Assembly (NCBI GenBank): GCA_965216025.1
Contig: CBDCEX010000013.1
Coordinates: 124,001-188,000, forward strand
DNA from: JADFQT01 sp965216025
GTDB taxonomy: Bacteria; Chloroflexota; Dehalococcoidia; Lucifugimonadales; UBA3495
Length of the DNA stretch: 64,000 bases
Direction: 5' to 3'
Shown in pieces: positions 9,480-18,180 of the stretch (position 1 is its first letter; each line of letters begins with the position of its first letter). A program made the translations under genes and the position numbers. Under the pieces are notes generated by a model. The model had not been told where the DNA came from. It ran no database searches and worked only from the letters and a program-made list of their open reading frames with translations.

Positions 9480-11343
9480 AAAGTGCCTTGACCCCAGGCA
9501 ACCCGATATAATTGGCAGTAGAATTAAACCGGAGAATTAAAGGGGTGGGGGAGGTTGAGGATGCTGGGAGTAAGGCCGGCACAGCGAGGACTCCTGGAAG
9601 CGGACCATCTCTACCTGGACTATGTGGGCCGCGGCTCCTTCTACGGCTTCCTGGCCTCCCTGCAGGGTCAGCTATTTCGGGACGAAGATTTCGCCGAACT
9701 GTATTGCCCAGACAATGGCCGGGATAGCGTGCCTCCCAGTCTGGTGGCCACCGCGCTGTTGCTGCAAGCCTACGACAAAGTTAGCGACCTGGAAGCCAAG
9801 CAGAGGGCGGATTTCGATATCCGGTGGAAGGTGGCCTTGGGGATTGAGGTGGAGGACCGGCCCTTTGCCAAGAGCACCCTGCAACTGTTTCGAGCCCAGC
9901 TGATCCTCCACGACCGGGTGCGGGCCGTCTTTCAGCGCAGCCTCCAATTCGCCCGGCAGACCGGCTGCCTGAAAGGACGGCGGATGAAGGTGGCGGTGGA
10001 CACTACCTACATTCTGGGTCGGGGAGCGGTCAAGGACACCTACAACCTGCTGGCCGACGGCATAGTCCAGGTGGTCCGGGCACTGGCCCAACTGGATGGG
10101 ACCCGGGCCGAGGAGTGGGCCTTGAGACACGGCCTGGAGCTTTACTTTGGCTCCAGTGTGAAGGGAGAGGCGGGGATTGACTGGGACAACAAGAAAGAGC
10201 GGCAAGCCTTACTGCAGAAGATAGTAGCCGATGCTGACCTGGTATTGGAACTGGCCCGTCAGGCCCAAGGTAGATTTCCCGCAGATAGTCCTGAGCGCCA
10301 GGCTATTGGAGAAGCAGCGGAACTCTTGGGGCAACTCCTCTTGCAAGATGTGGAACGGCAGGAGGATGGTCCGGCCCGGAAGGATGGCGTAAGCCGGGAC
10401 CGGGTCCCTTCGGCGCACGACCCGGAGATGCGCCATGGGCGCAAAAGCAGCAGCAAACGCTTCGACGGACATAAGGCTGCCGTGGTGGTGGATACCGATT
10501 CCCAACTAGTGACCGCGGTAGATATCCTGCCCGGCAATGCCGGTGACAACACCGGAGTCTTGGAACTGGTGGAGCAGAGTGAAGAGAACACGGGCATAGC
10601 TGTGGAGGAGACCATTGGGGATGCGGCCTATGGGGATGGCGGGACGCGGCAGGCCTTTGCCGATGCCGGTCGGACGCTAATAGCCAAGGTGCCGGGTCGT
10701 CCCAGAAAAGACCACTTCCCCAAAGAGGACTTCCAGATCGACCTGGCGGCCGGCACCGTCACCTGCCTAGCCGGTAATGTTACCCACACCTTGCGGACCT
10801 TCGGCACCCGGACCAACCGGTTGGGTCAGACCTATCCGGTCCAGAGTTTTCAATTCGACCCGGCGGTCTGTGGCGTATGCCCCCTGCGGTCCCAGTGCGT
10901 GGCAGCTGGAGAGGGCAAAGGCCGTACGGTGACTCTCCATCCCCAAGAGGCGCTCCTGCAACAAGCCCGGGCCTTCCAGAAAAGTGAGAGCTTCGCCGAA
11001 TACCGCAGCCGGCGGCAGGTGGTCGAGCATCGCCTGGCTCGGCTGGTGCAACTGGGGGTCCGCCAATCTCGCTACTTTGGTCGGGCCAAGACCCTCTTTC
11101 AGCTACTCCTGGCAGCCACGGTGGCCAACCTGACCCTGGTGGCTACCAGGATGGGGATGATGTCTCCAGGCTTCAGGCTCCTCCCCCAATAAACCAGAGA
11201 ATAGACCGGACCGGCTCGCCGCCAGGGTCGCCCATCGTTACTGCCCAATTCATATTGGCCGCGGCCAGATGGGTCGCCCTTAGTCTCAGACTTGGCCCAG
11301 TCCACTGGTTATCCTCCACCTCATCTCGTCACAGCAGGGCTTC
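9480..11343 (+). mobile_element. IS1182-family insertion sequence, complete copy
   Basis: The right limit is set by comparison with the partial copy at 25815-26950; identity stops after CACAGCAGGGCTT. The left limit is approximate, between the IS701 target site (9467) and the transposase start; I could not define clean inverted repeats. One intact transposase gene lies inside. Confidence 0.75.
9561..11192 (+). CDS. IS1182-family transposase
   Basis: About 543 aa starting at ATG 9561, preceded by GGGGGAGG (9546-9553). The N-terminal DUF772-type domain (DEDFAELYCPDNGRDSVPPS, TALLLQAYDKVSD) is followed by a DDE region. DDE-region signatures are MKVAVDTTYILGRGAV, DPEMRHGRKSSSKRFDGHKA, GNAGDNTG, and a cysteine cluster CGVCPLRSQC. 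The C-terminus RQVVEHRLARLVQLGVRQSR then YFGRAKTLFQ is typical. It looks intact and could mobilise the truncated copy at 25815. Confidence 0.93.
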   Translation: MLGVRPAQRGLLEADHLYLDYVGRGSFYGFLASLQGQLFRDEDFAELYCPDNGRDSVPPSLVATALLLQAYDKVSDLEAKQRADFDIRWKVALGIEVEDRPFAKSTLQLFRAQLILHDRVRAVFQRSLQFARQTGCLKGRRMKVAVDTTYILGRGAVKDTYNLLADGIVQVVRALAQLDGTRAEEWALRHGLELYFGSSVKGEAGIDWDNKKERQALLQKIVADADLVLELARQAQGRFPADSPERQAIGEAAELLGQLLLQDVERQEDGPARKDGVSRDRVPSAHDPEMRHGRKSSSKRFDGHKAAVVVDTDSQLVTAVDILPGNAGDNTGVLELVEQSEENTGIAVEETIGDAAYGDGGTRQAFADAGRTLIAKVPGRPRKDHFPKEDFQIDLAAGTVTCLAGNVTHTLRTFGTRTNRLGQTYPVQSFQFDPAVCGVCPLRSQCVAAGEGKGRTVTLHPQEALLQQARAFQKSESFAEYRSRRQVVEHRLARLVQLGVRQSRYFGRAKTLFQLLLAATVANLTLVATRMGMMSPGFRLLPQ

Positions 11344-11350
11344 TAAACTA

Positions 11351-11582
11351 ATACCAAGGTGAAAACTACATTCAGCTAATGCCCAAAGTCTGCTTCGGCA
11401 ATCGGCAGTGTTTTAGTTCTGCGCAAACCTGAAAGAGCAAAATCCCTCGTCGCACCGGCGTAAGCCGGTGTCCACGAAAGTACATTCTGCCATGTTCCCT
11501 GGATTCCGGCGAACGCCGGAATGACGGTGTTGGCAGCGCTGTCCAATCCGGTGTCGATGTAGATTTCACTTTGGCTTTGGTT
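11351..11582. mobile_element. MITE-like element 1 with IS630-type ends
   Basis: 232 bp flanked by TA (11349-11350, 11583-11584). One end reads ATACCAAGGTGAAAACTACA and the other, reversed, AACCAAAGCCAAAGTGAAAT. These match the termini of the IS630 copies at 18183, 41271 and 49527 (AACCAAAGCCAAGGTGGGAA; AACCAAAGCTAAGGTGAAAC). It has no coding capacity and contains two REP-like hairpins (CACCGGCGTAAGCCGGTG; ATTCCGGCGAACGCCGGAAT). It is probably mobilised in trans by the IS630 transposase. Confidence 0.8.
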
Positions 11583-11730
11583 TAGGACGCCTACCAACAT
11601 TGCTGAAGAGGGTATGCGCATTTACCCTAATGCCCGTCGGGTAAGGTCCCTTCCCATCCCTAGTGCGGAGCGGAACCGCCCGGAGCACAGCCAATGGCCC
11701 GGAGCCCAGCCAATGGTAGGAGAGGTCAGC

Positions 11731-11886
11731 ATGAGCCAGTTTTCTCGTTATCTGTTTGTCGCCAGCATGGATGTAGCGCCGGAGCGGGAAGAACTCTTCA
11801 ACGAGGTTTATAATTCCGAACACTGTCCTTTGCTGTCCCAGGTCCCCGGAGTCATCTCGATTGCCCGATTTGAACCGAGACTCTGA
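11731..11886 (+). pseudogene. EthD-like / small stress-type protein fragment
   Basis: The sequence starts MSQFSRYLFVASMDVAPERE with GGAGAGG just upstream, and contains FNEVYNSEHCPLLSQVPGV. That resembles the N-terminal part of EthD-type dimeric alpha-beta barrel proteins (FNEVYDTEH...VPGV pattern). The frame closes after 51 codons, much shorter than the family, and an ISAs1 remnant begins 24 bp later. I regard it as a remnant; the identification is by motif only. Confidence 0.5.
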
Positions 11887-11909
11887 CCATGACGATGGGG
11901 GGAGAAACC

Positions 11910-12409
11910 CAGTGCCTTTTCATTTTCTCAAAATAGTATAAAATTATTTACCAGTTTAAGCGGGAGGGGAGGATGATGACTTTGAGAGAAACGCTGTTGG
12001 CCGTGGATCCCTCGCAAGGTTTTCCCGTCCAGGGACAGGGGGTCATCCGCCTCTACCCCGCTATTTGCCAGCCAGTTGCCGACTTCTGCCTCAAAGGCCG
12101 CCACGTCCAGGCCCTTGAACACCCGGTGGAGGGTGGCCACGCAGGGTGTCTTCTCCTGGCTGAACCCCAAAAGCTGCGCCGTAGCACCCCCTTGGTCCCG
12201 CCCCCATTGAGCTATGGCGTATAAGCTGCGGGCGCCGCACAGCATGGCACAGGTGGCCAAGGCCAGGATCGCCCCCAAAGAGTGGCGTCGCCCTTGGCTA
12301 CTCCGGAAGTCAGGCACCAAATCCAGCGCTTCTCTCAAAGTCATCATCCTCCCTTCCCGCTTAAACTGGTAATAATTTTATACTATTTTGAGAAAATGAA
12401 AAGGCCCTG
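11910..12409. mobile_element. Palindromic ISAs1 remnant (two left ends, inverted)
   Basis: Both ends are the same left end of the ISAs1 element found complete at 22572-23848 and 35086-36358. 11910-11987 reads CAGTGCCTTTTCATTTTCTC onward through the transposase start. The reverse complement of about 12325-12409 reads CAGGGCCTTTTCATTTTCTC onward. Between them is only the 5' third of the transposase in minus orientation (MMTLREALDLVPDFRSSQGR to LRGIHGQ). No target duplication is visible. It is a foldback-like derivative with two active-type ends and no transposase. Confidence 0.85.
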
Positions 12410-12766
12410 TACTCCCGGGTGATTGAGGTTGACCCAAGCACCAACGAGATCGCCTGGGAATACCGGGGCAATCCGGCCATCTCCTTCTACAGCCAGGCCA
12501 TCAGCAGCTGCGAACGGTTGCCTAACGGAAACACCTTAATCTGCGAAGGCTCACCCGGACGCATCTTCGAGGTTACTCCGCACCAGGAGATAGTCTGGGA
12601 GTACGTCAATCCCTTCTTCGTACCCAGTGGCGGCGGCGAGACACCCGAGCTGATTAACGCCGTGTTTCGCGCCCACCGCTACCGGCCGGACCACCCAGCG
12701 TTGCTAGATAAGGATCTGGACCCGGCTCGCTACGGCAACATAAACCGGCTGTATGGGGGTAATTGA
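12410..12766 (+). pseudogene. Arylsulfotransferase-type (ASST) C-terminal fragment
   Basis: The frame is open from the ISAs1 remnant junction and encodes YSRVIEVDPSTNEIAWEYRG, then a segment with LPNGNTLICEG and GRIFEVTPHQEIVWEYVNPF. These repeated strands are the beta-propeller blades of arylsulfotransferase/ASST-like proteins, here only the last blades and the C-terminal tail. The propeller N-terminus and catalytic histidines are missing. The break coincides with the IS remnant, so insertion and deletion probably destroyed the gene. Confidence 0.75.
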
Positions 12767-13147
12767 CCGGGCCAGCTATTCCAGGCACCGACTTTCCGCC
12801 GGTGGGTCTGCGCGAGAGATATCGTAACGCCCTCAGATTCACCATGGAACATATGCCCTTCTGCGGCGATGAAGACTTGGAATGGATTTTCGGCAGGACG
12901 GCCCGCTCTGTCTATAAATCCCCATGAGCCGGCAACAAAACGCTCCACCTCGCCGGCCGAGTTCGCCGGTTAATAAACCATGCCCCTTAGTGACCTCCCG
13001 TTAACCCATTCGGACCTGGACTCTCTTTCTCCCGCACCAAATTCCGCGTCGCTTCCACCCTTTATATCCCATGTCAGTACCGACTAGGCCCCGGCTCATT
13101 ACGCTCACTCTATAAACTGTTACGAAAGGGTTTAGGGAGGTGCGTTT
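12767..13147. other. Intergenic region upstream of ftsH
   Basis: About 380 bp with no convincing reading frame. It should contain the ftsH promoter; I could not assign -10/-35 boxes. No repeat shared with the rest of the window was noticed. Confidence 0.5.
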
Positions 13148-14971
13148 ATGACCCAGAAGCGCGTTATCGGTATTGCCAGGTGGCTTCTCATCGGCGTTGG
13201 AATATTCTTCCTGGTCCAACATTTTTGGCCAGACTCGCCCGAGATTGAGGGATTGAAGATCAGCCAGGTGCTACAGCTGGCCCAGGACAATCAGGTCAGC
13301 AAGATAGTAGTCAAGGGGGAGTATCTGGAGGTCGTAACCACCGAGGGGCAGCTCTATAGCTCCCGCAAGGAGACCGGGGTCAGCATCCTGCAGCTGCTGG
13401 AGCAAAGCGATGTTGCCGCTGGCGGCATAGAGATCGAAGTCCAAGAACCGGGCATCAGCTTTTGGGGAATATTCCTTCCCTTATTACCGGTGCTGCTCTT
13501 CGCGGTTTTGATTATCTACGTTATTCGCAGATCCCGGGGCGCCATGAGCCAAATGATGAATATGGGAAAGAGCCAAGCTCGCAATGTGGCCGAGAGCAAA
13601 CCGGATGTAACCTTTGATGACATGGCTGGCGCCGAAGAAGCGAAGCAGGAGATGGAGGAAATTGTGGAATTCCTCCGCTATCCGGAGAAGTTCGCCAAGT
13701 TGGGTGCCAAGATTCCCCGGGGAGTCCTGCTGGCGGGTCCTCCCGGTACCGGCAAGACCCTTATAAGCCGGGCAATAGCCGGTGAAGCCGAGGTGCCCTT
13801 CTTTTCCATCAGCGGCAGCGAATTCGTGGAAATGTTTGTGGGGGTGGGGGCCAGTCGAGTGCGAGATCTTTTCACTCGCGCCCGGGCCGCCGCGCCGGCA
13901 ATCATCTTCATCGATGAAATCGACGCGGTGGGTCGGCGCCGTGGCGCCGGAATGGGAGGCGGCAACGATGAGCGGGAACAGACTCTGAATCAGATACTGG
14001 TTCAAATGGACGGATTCGATGATCGCACCAACGTCATTGTCATAGCCGCAACCAATCGTCCTGATATTTTAAATGCCGCCCTCCTGCGTCCTGGACGCTT
14101 CGACCGTCGCATTATCTTGGAATTGCCAGATACCAAAGGGCGCGAAGCCATTCTCCGGGTGCATCTTAAGGGAAAGCCGCTGGCGGCGGAGGTAAATATT
14201 TCAACTCTGGCCCGGCAGACCCATGGATTCAGCGGCGCCAATCTGGCCAACCTGGTGAACGAAGCCGCGATTATGGCAGCGCGCGAGGGCTCGCTGGAAG
14301 TGCAGTTCCTACATTTGGCCGAATCTATCGACCGGGTCATCGGAGGTCCCGCGCGAAAAAGCCGGAAAGTAAGCGAAAAGGAGCGGGAAATTGTGGCCTA
14401 CCATGAGGCCGGCCACGCCTTGGTCGCAGCCCAACTGCCAGATGCGGACCCGGTTCACAAGGTAACCATCGTGCCTAGAGGCGGCGCCGGCGGCTTTACC
14501 CGCCTGTTGCCCGCAGAAGATAGGACTCTGTTTACCAAGGGACAATTTCAAGCGATGCTGGCAGTAATGATGGGTGGCCACGTATCTGAAGAGATTGTCT
14601 TTGGTGAGGTCACCAATGGTGCCTCCAACGACCTGCAAAAGGCCAATGGGGTAGCTCGCAAGATGGTAACTGAATACGGAATGAGTCCGGGATTGGGCCC
14701 CCGCACCTTCGAGACCGGGCCGGAGATGTTCGCCACGGGGAAGGAGTCAGACCTGGCCTATGGTTGCAGCGACGCCTCGGCAGAGAAGATCGATGTTGAA
14801 ATAGGCAATCTGCTCCATAAGGCTCGGGAGACCGCAGCAGAGGTCATCGAATCCAATCGCGCTAAATTGAGTCAATTGGCGCAGAGGCTGTTGGCCGAAG
14901 AAACTATCGAAGGCGAGGAGCTGCAACAAATGTTGGATGGGTCCAGCGAGGAAACGTCTTTGGTGGCTTAG
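13148..14971 (+). CDS. ftsH: ATP-dependent zinc metalloprotease FtsH
   Basis: A 607-aa membrane-anchored AAA+ protease that degrades misfolded membrane proteins and short-lived regulators. Two transmembrane segments (about residues 10-26 and 106-128) flank the periplasmic domain. The Walker A motif GPPGTGKT is at 197-204, Walker B is IIFIDEIDAVG, and the second region of homology is ATNRPDILNAALLRPGRFDR. The zinc-protease motif HEAGH lies at 419-423, with the downstream acidic ligand in ASNDLQKA. The start is supported by GGGAGG seven bases upstream. The gene is intact; MITE 2 begins eight bases after its stop. Confidence 0.97.
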   Translation: MTQKRVIGIARWLLIGVGIFFLVQHFWPDSPEIEGLKISQVLQLAQDNQVSKIVVKGEYLEVVTTEGQLYSSRKETGVSILQLLEQSDVAAGGIEIEVQEPGISFWGIFLPLLPVLLFAVLIIYVIRRSRGAMSQMMNMGKSQARNVAESKPDVTFDDMAGAEEAKQEMEEIVEFLRYPEKFAKLGAKIPRGVLLAGPPGTGKTLISRAIAGEAEVPFFSISGSEFVEMFVGVGASRVRDLFTRARAAAPAIIFIDEIDAVGRRRGAGMGGGNDEREQTLNQILVQMDGFDDRTNVIVIAATNRPDILNAALLRPGRFDRRIILELPDTKGREAILRVHLKGKPLAAEVNISTLARQTHGFSGANLANLVNEAAIMAAREGSLEVQFLHLAESIDRVIGGPARKSRKVSEKEREIVAYHEAGHALVAAQLPDADPVHKVTIVPRGGAGGFTRLLPAEDRTLFTKGQFQAMLAVMMGGHVSEEIVFGEVTNGASNDLQKANGVARKMVTEYGMSPGLGPRTFETGPEMFATGKESDLAYGCSDASAEKIDVEIGNLLHKARETAAEVIESNRAKLSQLAQRLLAEETIEGEELQQMLDGSSEETSLVA

Positions 14972-14979
14972 AACTGCTA

Positions 14980-15158
14980 AACCGAAACCAAAGTGGAATC
15001 TACATCGACGCCGGATTGGGCAGCGCTGCCAACACCGTCATTCCGGCGAACGCCGGTGTGACGAAGGATTTTGTTCCTTCAGGTGGTGCGAACTAACACA
15101 CTGCCAATTGTCGAAGCAGACTTTGGGGTTTAGCTAAATGTAGTTTTCACCTTGGTAT
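14980..15158. mobile_element. MITE-like element 2 with IS630-type ends
   Basis: 179 bp between TA dinucleotides (14978-14979, 15159-15160). It is inverted relative to MITE 1: it starts AACCGAAACCAAAGTGGAAT and ends with the reverse complement of ATACCAAGGTGAAAACTACA. It has the same inner REP-like motif (ATTCCGGCGAACGCCGG) but a shorter core. It could act as a terminator or 3' UTR for ftsH because it begins at the stop codon. No coding potential. Confidence 0.8.
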
Positions 15159-15815
15159 TAGTAAAACTCCCGTCAGGTTCACCTCTACTCGGTAGGGAAA
15201 CTATCGGCAGCCCTTAGGCCCTTTTTACCTATGTTTCGGCCGGGTCGGCTCAGGCTCGTTGGAAAGCCATATTGAGAGGGCTTCGGGGGTAGGCTTTAGC
15301 CGACACTAGCCGACTTGTGCCAGCTGTCGTTGCTCCAGGTCGAGACTCATGGAGTATTCGCCCGGCTCGGCCTCTTCCTTGGTCTGGATCTCTGGCTGAC
15401 CCACGCCAATGCGAAGTGTGTAAGGGCCGATAGCGGCCTCATCCCCATCCTCCAATATGGTCCAGATGATTTTCCTGCTCCCCACCAGGGTTGCCAGGTC
15501 CGGCGCTATATGGTGCAACATAAGCCGCCCATCCCGCCACCAGAGCCGGGCGTGCTCCTCTGCAATTCCCGCCGCTGTGGGCAGCCTGATGTCGCAGTTT
15601 TCACTGGTTCCGATGGTTGCCGGTTTCTCGGACACCCGGAACCATCGGCCTTCGTCCAAATCTGATGTGACCAGGACGGCTGCCTCTTCGGCTTCAGGAG
15701 TGGTTGTTTCGAATTTCCCCCGTCTCAGGCGCTCCCTGGCGCCATTAAGACTAGTACAGGTGGGCTGAAAAGCCCGAGTAGTATAATGAGCGCGTTGAGG
15801 TTGGAGAGATGAAGT

Positions 15816-17087
15816 GTGGTGGTGAAGGCGATGCGTGGACCGAAACCTCCCGTGGTGGAATTATCCCCGGAAGAGCAGCAAGGATTGGAAACCCTGGTGC
15901 GCCGATATAGCACCCCCCAGCAGTTGGCCCGGCGAGGCAGAATCATTCTGTCTGCCGCGGCTGGCCTGAACAACAGCCAAATAGCCCGCGAAGTGGGCCT
16001 GGATGTGGATACGGTACGGTTCTGGCGCAACCGCTGGCTGGGGCTACAGGCAGCCATTCTGGAAGACCTGAGTATAGAAGAAAGGTTGCGGGATGCGCCT
16101 CGTCCTGGGGCTCCCGCCCGGATCACCCCAGAGCAAGTTTGCCAGATCATGTCCCTGGCTTGTGAGGCCCCCAGCCAGTGCGGTCGTCCTATCAGCCAGT
16201 GGACCAGCCGGGAATTGGCTGATGAGATCATCGAAAAAGTCATCGTAGAACGGATTTCCCCCCGTCATGCGGCCAGGCTTCTAGAAAGGGGGACCTGAAA
16301 CCCCACCGGATACGCTATTGGTTGACACCCTCCGGGGACGAGCACTATGACGCCAAAGTCACTGACATCTGCGATCTGTACCGAGAAGCTCCCGCCTTGG
16401 TCCAATCTGGGGAGCGAGTGATGAGCACTGATGAGTTGACCGGAGTACAGGCCCTGGAGCGCAAACATCCTGGGTTGCCCTTGGCGCCGGGGAAGGTGGA
16501 ACGGCGGGAGTTTGAGTACATCCGGCATGGTACACGCTCCTAGCGTATCCGGTGGGGTTTCAGGTCCCCCTTTCTAGAAGCCGGGCCGCATCATCAGTCG
16601 GGATGTGGTGACGGGTCAGATTGTTGAGCCCTATGGGGGGCCCAGACGTACCGAAGCGGACTTTCTGCAGCATGTGGAGGCAGTGATCGCTAGCGATAGG
16701 GCGGCCCAGCGGTGGCATTTTGTGGTGGACAACCTGGACACGCACCGTTCTGAATCTCTAGTGCGCTGGGTAGCCAGAGAGTCTGGGCTGGACCTAGAGT
16801 TGGGTAAGAAGGGCAAGTGGGGCACATTGGCGAACCGAGAGTCCCGGGCCGCATTTCTCAGCGATCCCAGCCACTGTATCGTGTTTCACTACACCCCCAA
16901 GCACACGTCATGGATGAACCAAGTGGAAATCTGGCTGAGCATTCTGGTGCGAAAACTGCTACAGCCAGGGTCATTCAGATCGGTCACCGATCTGAAACAG
17001 AAGGTGTGGGACTTCATCGACTATTACAACCGGACCATGGCAAAGCCCTTCAAATGGACTTACCAAGGCAAGGTGCTGGTCGCATGA
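15816..17087 (+). pseudogene. IS630-family transposase (type 2), two lesions
   Basis: The N-terminal helix-turn-helix part (RGRIILSAAAGLNNSQIARE, VDTVRFWRNRWLG) ends at a frameshift near 16297. The central frame resumes LKPHRIRYWLTPSGDEHYD and holds the first catalytic Asp (STDELTGVQALERKHPG). The last part has VVDNLDTHRSE and HTSWMNQVEIWLSIL with the other two acids. Between the middle and last part a 49-bp inverted copy of 16269-16317 has replaced a few codons at 16541-16589. All catalytic residues survive, but the gene cannot give one protein. Confidence 0.85.
16269..16589. repeat. 49-bp inverted repeat inside IS630 type 2
   Basis: 16269-16317 and 16541-16589 are reverse complements at 48 of 49 positions, with 223 bp between. 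The left arm is native transposase sequence; the right arm sits where the family has only a few codons after RHGTRS. It looks like an inverted template-switch duplication. Confidence 0.85.
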
Positions 17088-17783
17088 ACTGCCGGGTTAT
17101 TTACGCCAACCTGTACTAGTTGCTGGCTCGTGGACCGGGGGAGCAGATGAGTCGCTCTTGGGCTTCCGCAGTCCTAAAACTGTTCCAATGGCACGAAGGG
17201 CGTTGCCCACGGTCAAGTCTAGCAGCTGCAATGGTGCCCTTAGCCCAAGGCCCAGTCCTATTCCAAACATTATTATAGGCAGTGCGATGGGCGCTACAAA
17301 CAAAGGACTGGGGAATATTACCCGCACCCATTTGGTGTGACGCCTTTTTCGGCTGGCGGCGTTTTGAGGTGCTCCCGAACCCCGGCTTTCACCGGGACTG
17401 CCGGTTTCCAGGGAAATATTCACTTCCTTCTTGCCAACAGGAACTATTACCAACCTATCGCCAACCGCCAAATGGTTGCGGATGAGAAACCCCTCGGGCA
17501 ACTCCAATACGCTGTGGGTTTGCCGATTGCCGGCCGAAAATTTGAACGGTTGCAGTCTGGGGTGCGTCTTAACCACTTGGTTTTCGGAATCAAGGTACAT
17601 CAGGTCCATCGGGAAGCGCATCAATAATGTATGGACCGAGGCACAGGGCTTTATCCAAAGGCCCTCGTCTTTTTTGAGTTCTTTGCGGCCCAGCAATCCC
17701 CAACCGCGGGTCCATATATTGTCGGCCACCTTCACCCGAAGACTAAGGGTTCCAGAGGCTTCGGTTACTTTCTTTTGCTTCAT

Positions 17784-18180
17784 TATCTCAGAACCGTAAG
17801 TAATCTTTGAGCGGCTGGCATGGTAGTGGCCACTCCCCATCCCCAAGGGGGAGAGATAACCTTTTCACTCACCTTCTTAACGGCACGGCAACCCAGTTGG
17901 CGCAATCTACCTTTACCACTAGGTTCACGATAAAGCACCGGAGTAAAGCAACGGGTATCGGTTGGTTCGATTGAAGACGCATTAGAGGAAATGGATAGTG
18001 TCAAAGGTAATGGCCCCAGGTTCATAAGCAATTGAGCTTAGAACCCAGGACCGAGGAAAAGCTGGCACTGCCGGATTCCCACCCACTATGGCCGCCAACA
18101 GGATGTTACCTGTTTGGAGTGATCACGATGCTAAGAGCGGTGGAATCGCAGGAAACGCCCTGCTGAACCGGGTCTATCAC
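17784..18180. other. Intergenic region, no gene recognised
   Basis: About 400 bp upstream of the DUF192-FHA start and beside IS630 copy A. A minus-strand open frame of about 80 codons across 17783-18031 has no features of a real protein. The promoter of the DUF192-FHA gene must lie here, but I see no clear boxes. Confidence 0.4.

Larger units (their letters stand above)
15754..17116 (+). mobile_element. IS630-family element (type 2)
   Basis: 1,363 bp with inverted ends GTACAGGTGGGC and GCCAACCTGTAC. It lies in a CTAG target with TA duplicated (15752-15753 and 17117-17118). It is distinct from the other IS630 types in this window and carries a broken transposase on the plus strand. It splits the DUF192-FHA gene. 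Confidence 0.92.
15306..17783 (-). pseudogene. DUF192 - transmembrane - FHA protein, split by IS630 insertion
   Basis: The 5' part (17783-17117) starts MKQKKVTEASGTLSLRVKV and contains a DUF192 domain (RGWGLLGRKELKKDEGLWI, KPCASVHTLLMRFPMDLMYL). Then follow a linker and a membrane segment (PLFVAPIALPIIMFGIGLGL). The 3' part (15753-15306) encodes a forkhead-associated domain (PATIGTSENCDIRLP, EEHARLWWRDGRLMLHH), normally a phosphothreonine-binding module. Deleting the IS (15754-17116) and one TA joins HEPATS to LNGARERLRRGKFE in frame, giving 370 aa. The 15754-17116 element ends the upstream protein early with TGWRK. DUF192 fused through a membrane segment to FHA is uncommon. The role is unknown. 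Confidence 0.85.

Noticed and set aside
9555..9560. TTG start for the IS1182 transposase
   Set aside because: ATG 9561 lies two codons later with a better-spaced GGGGGAGG.
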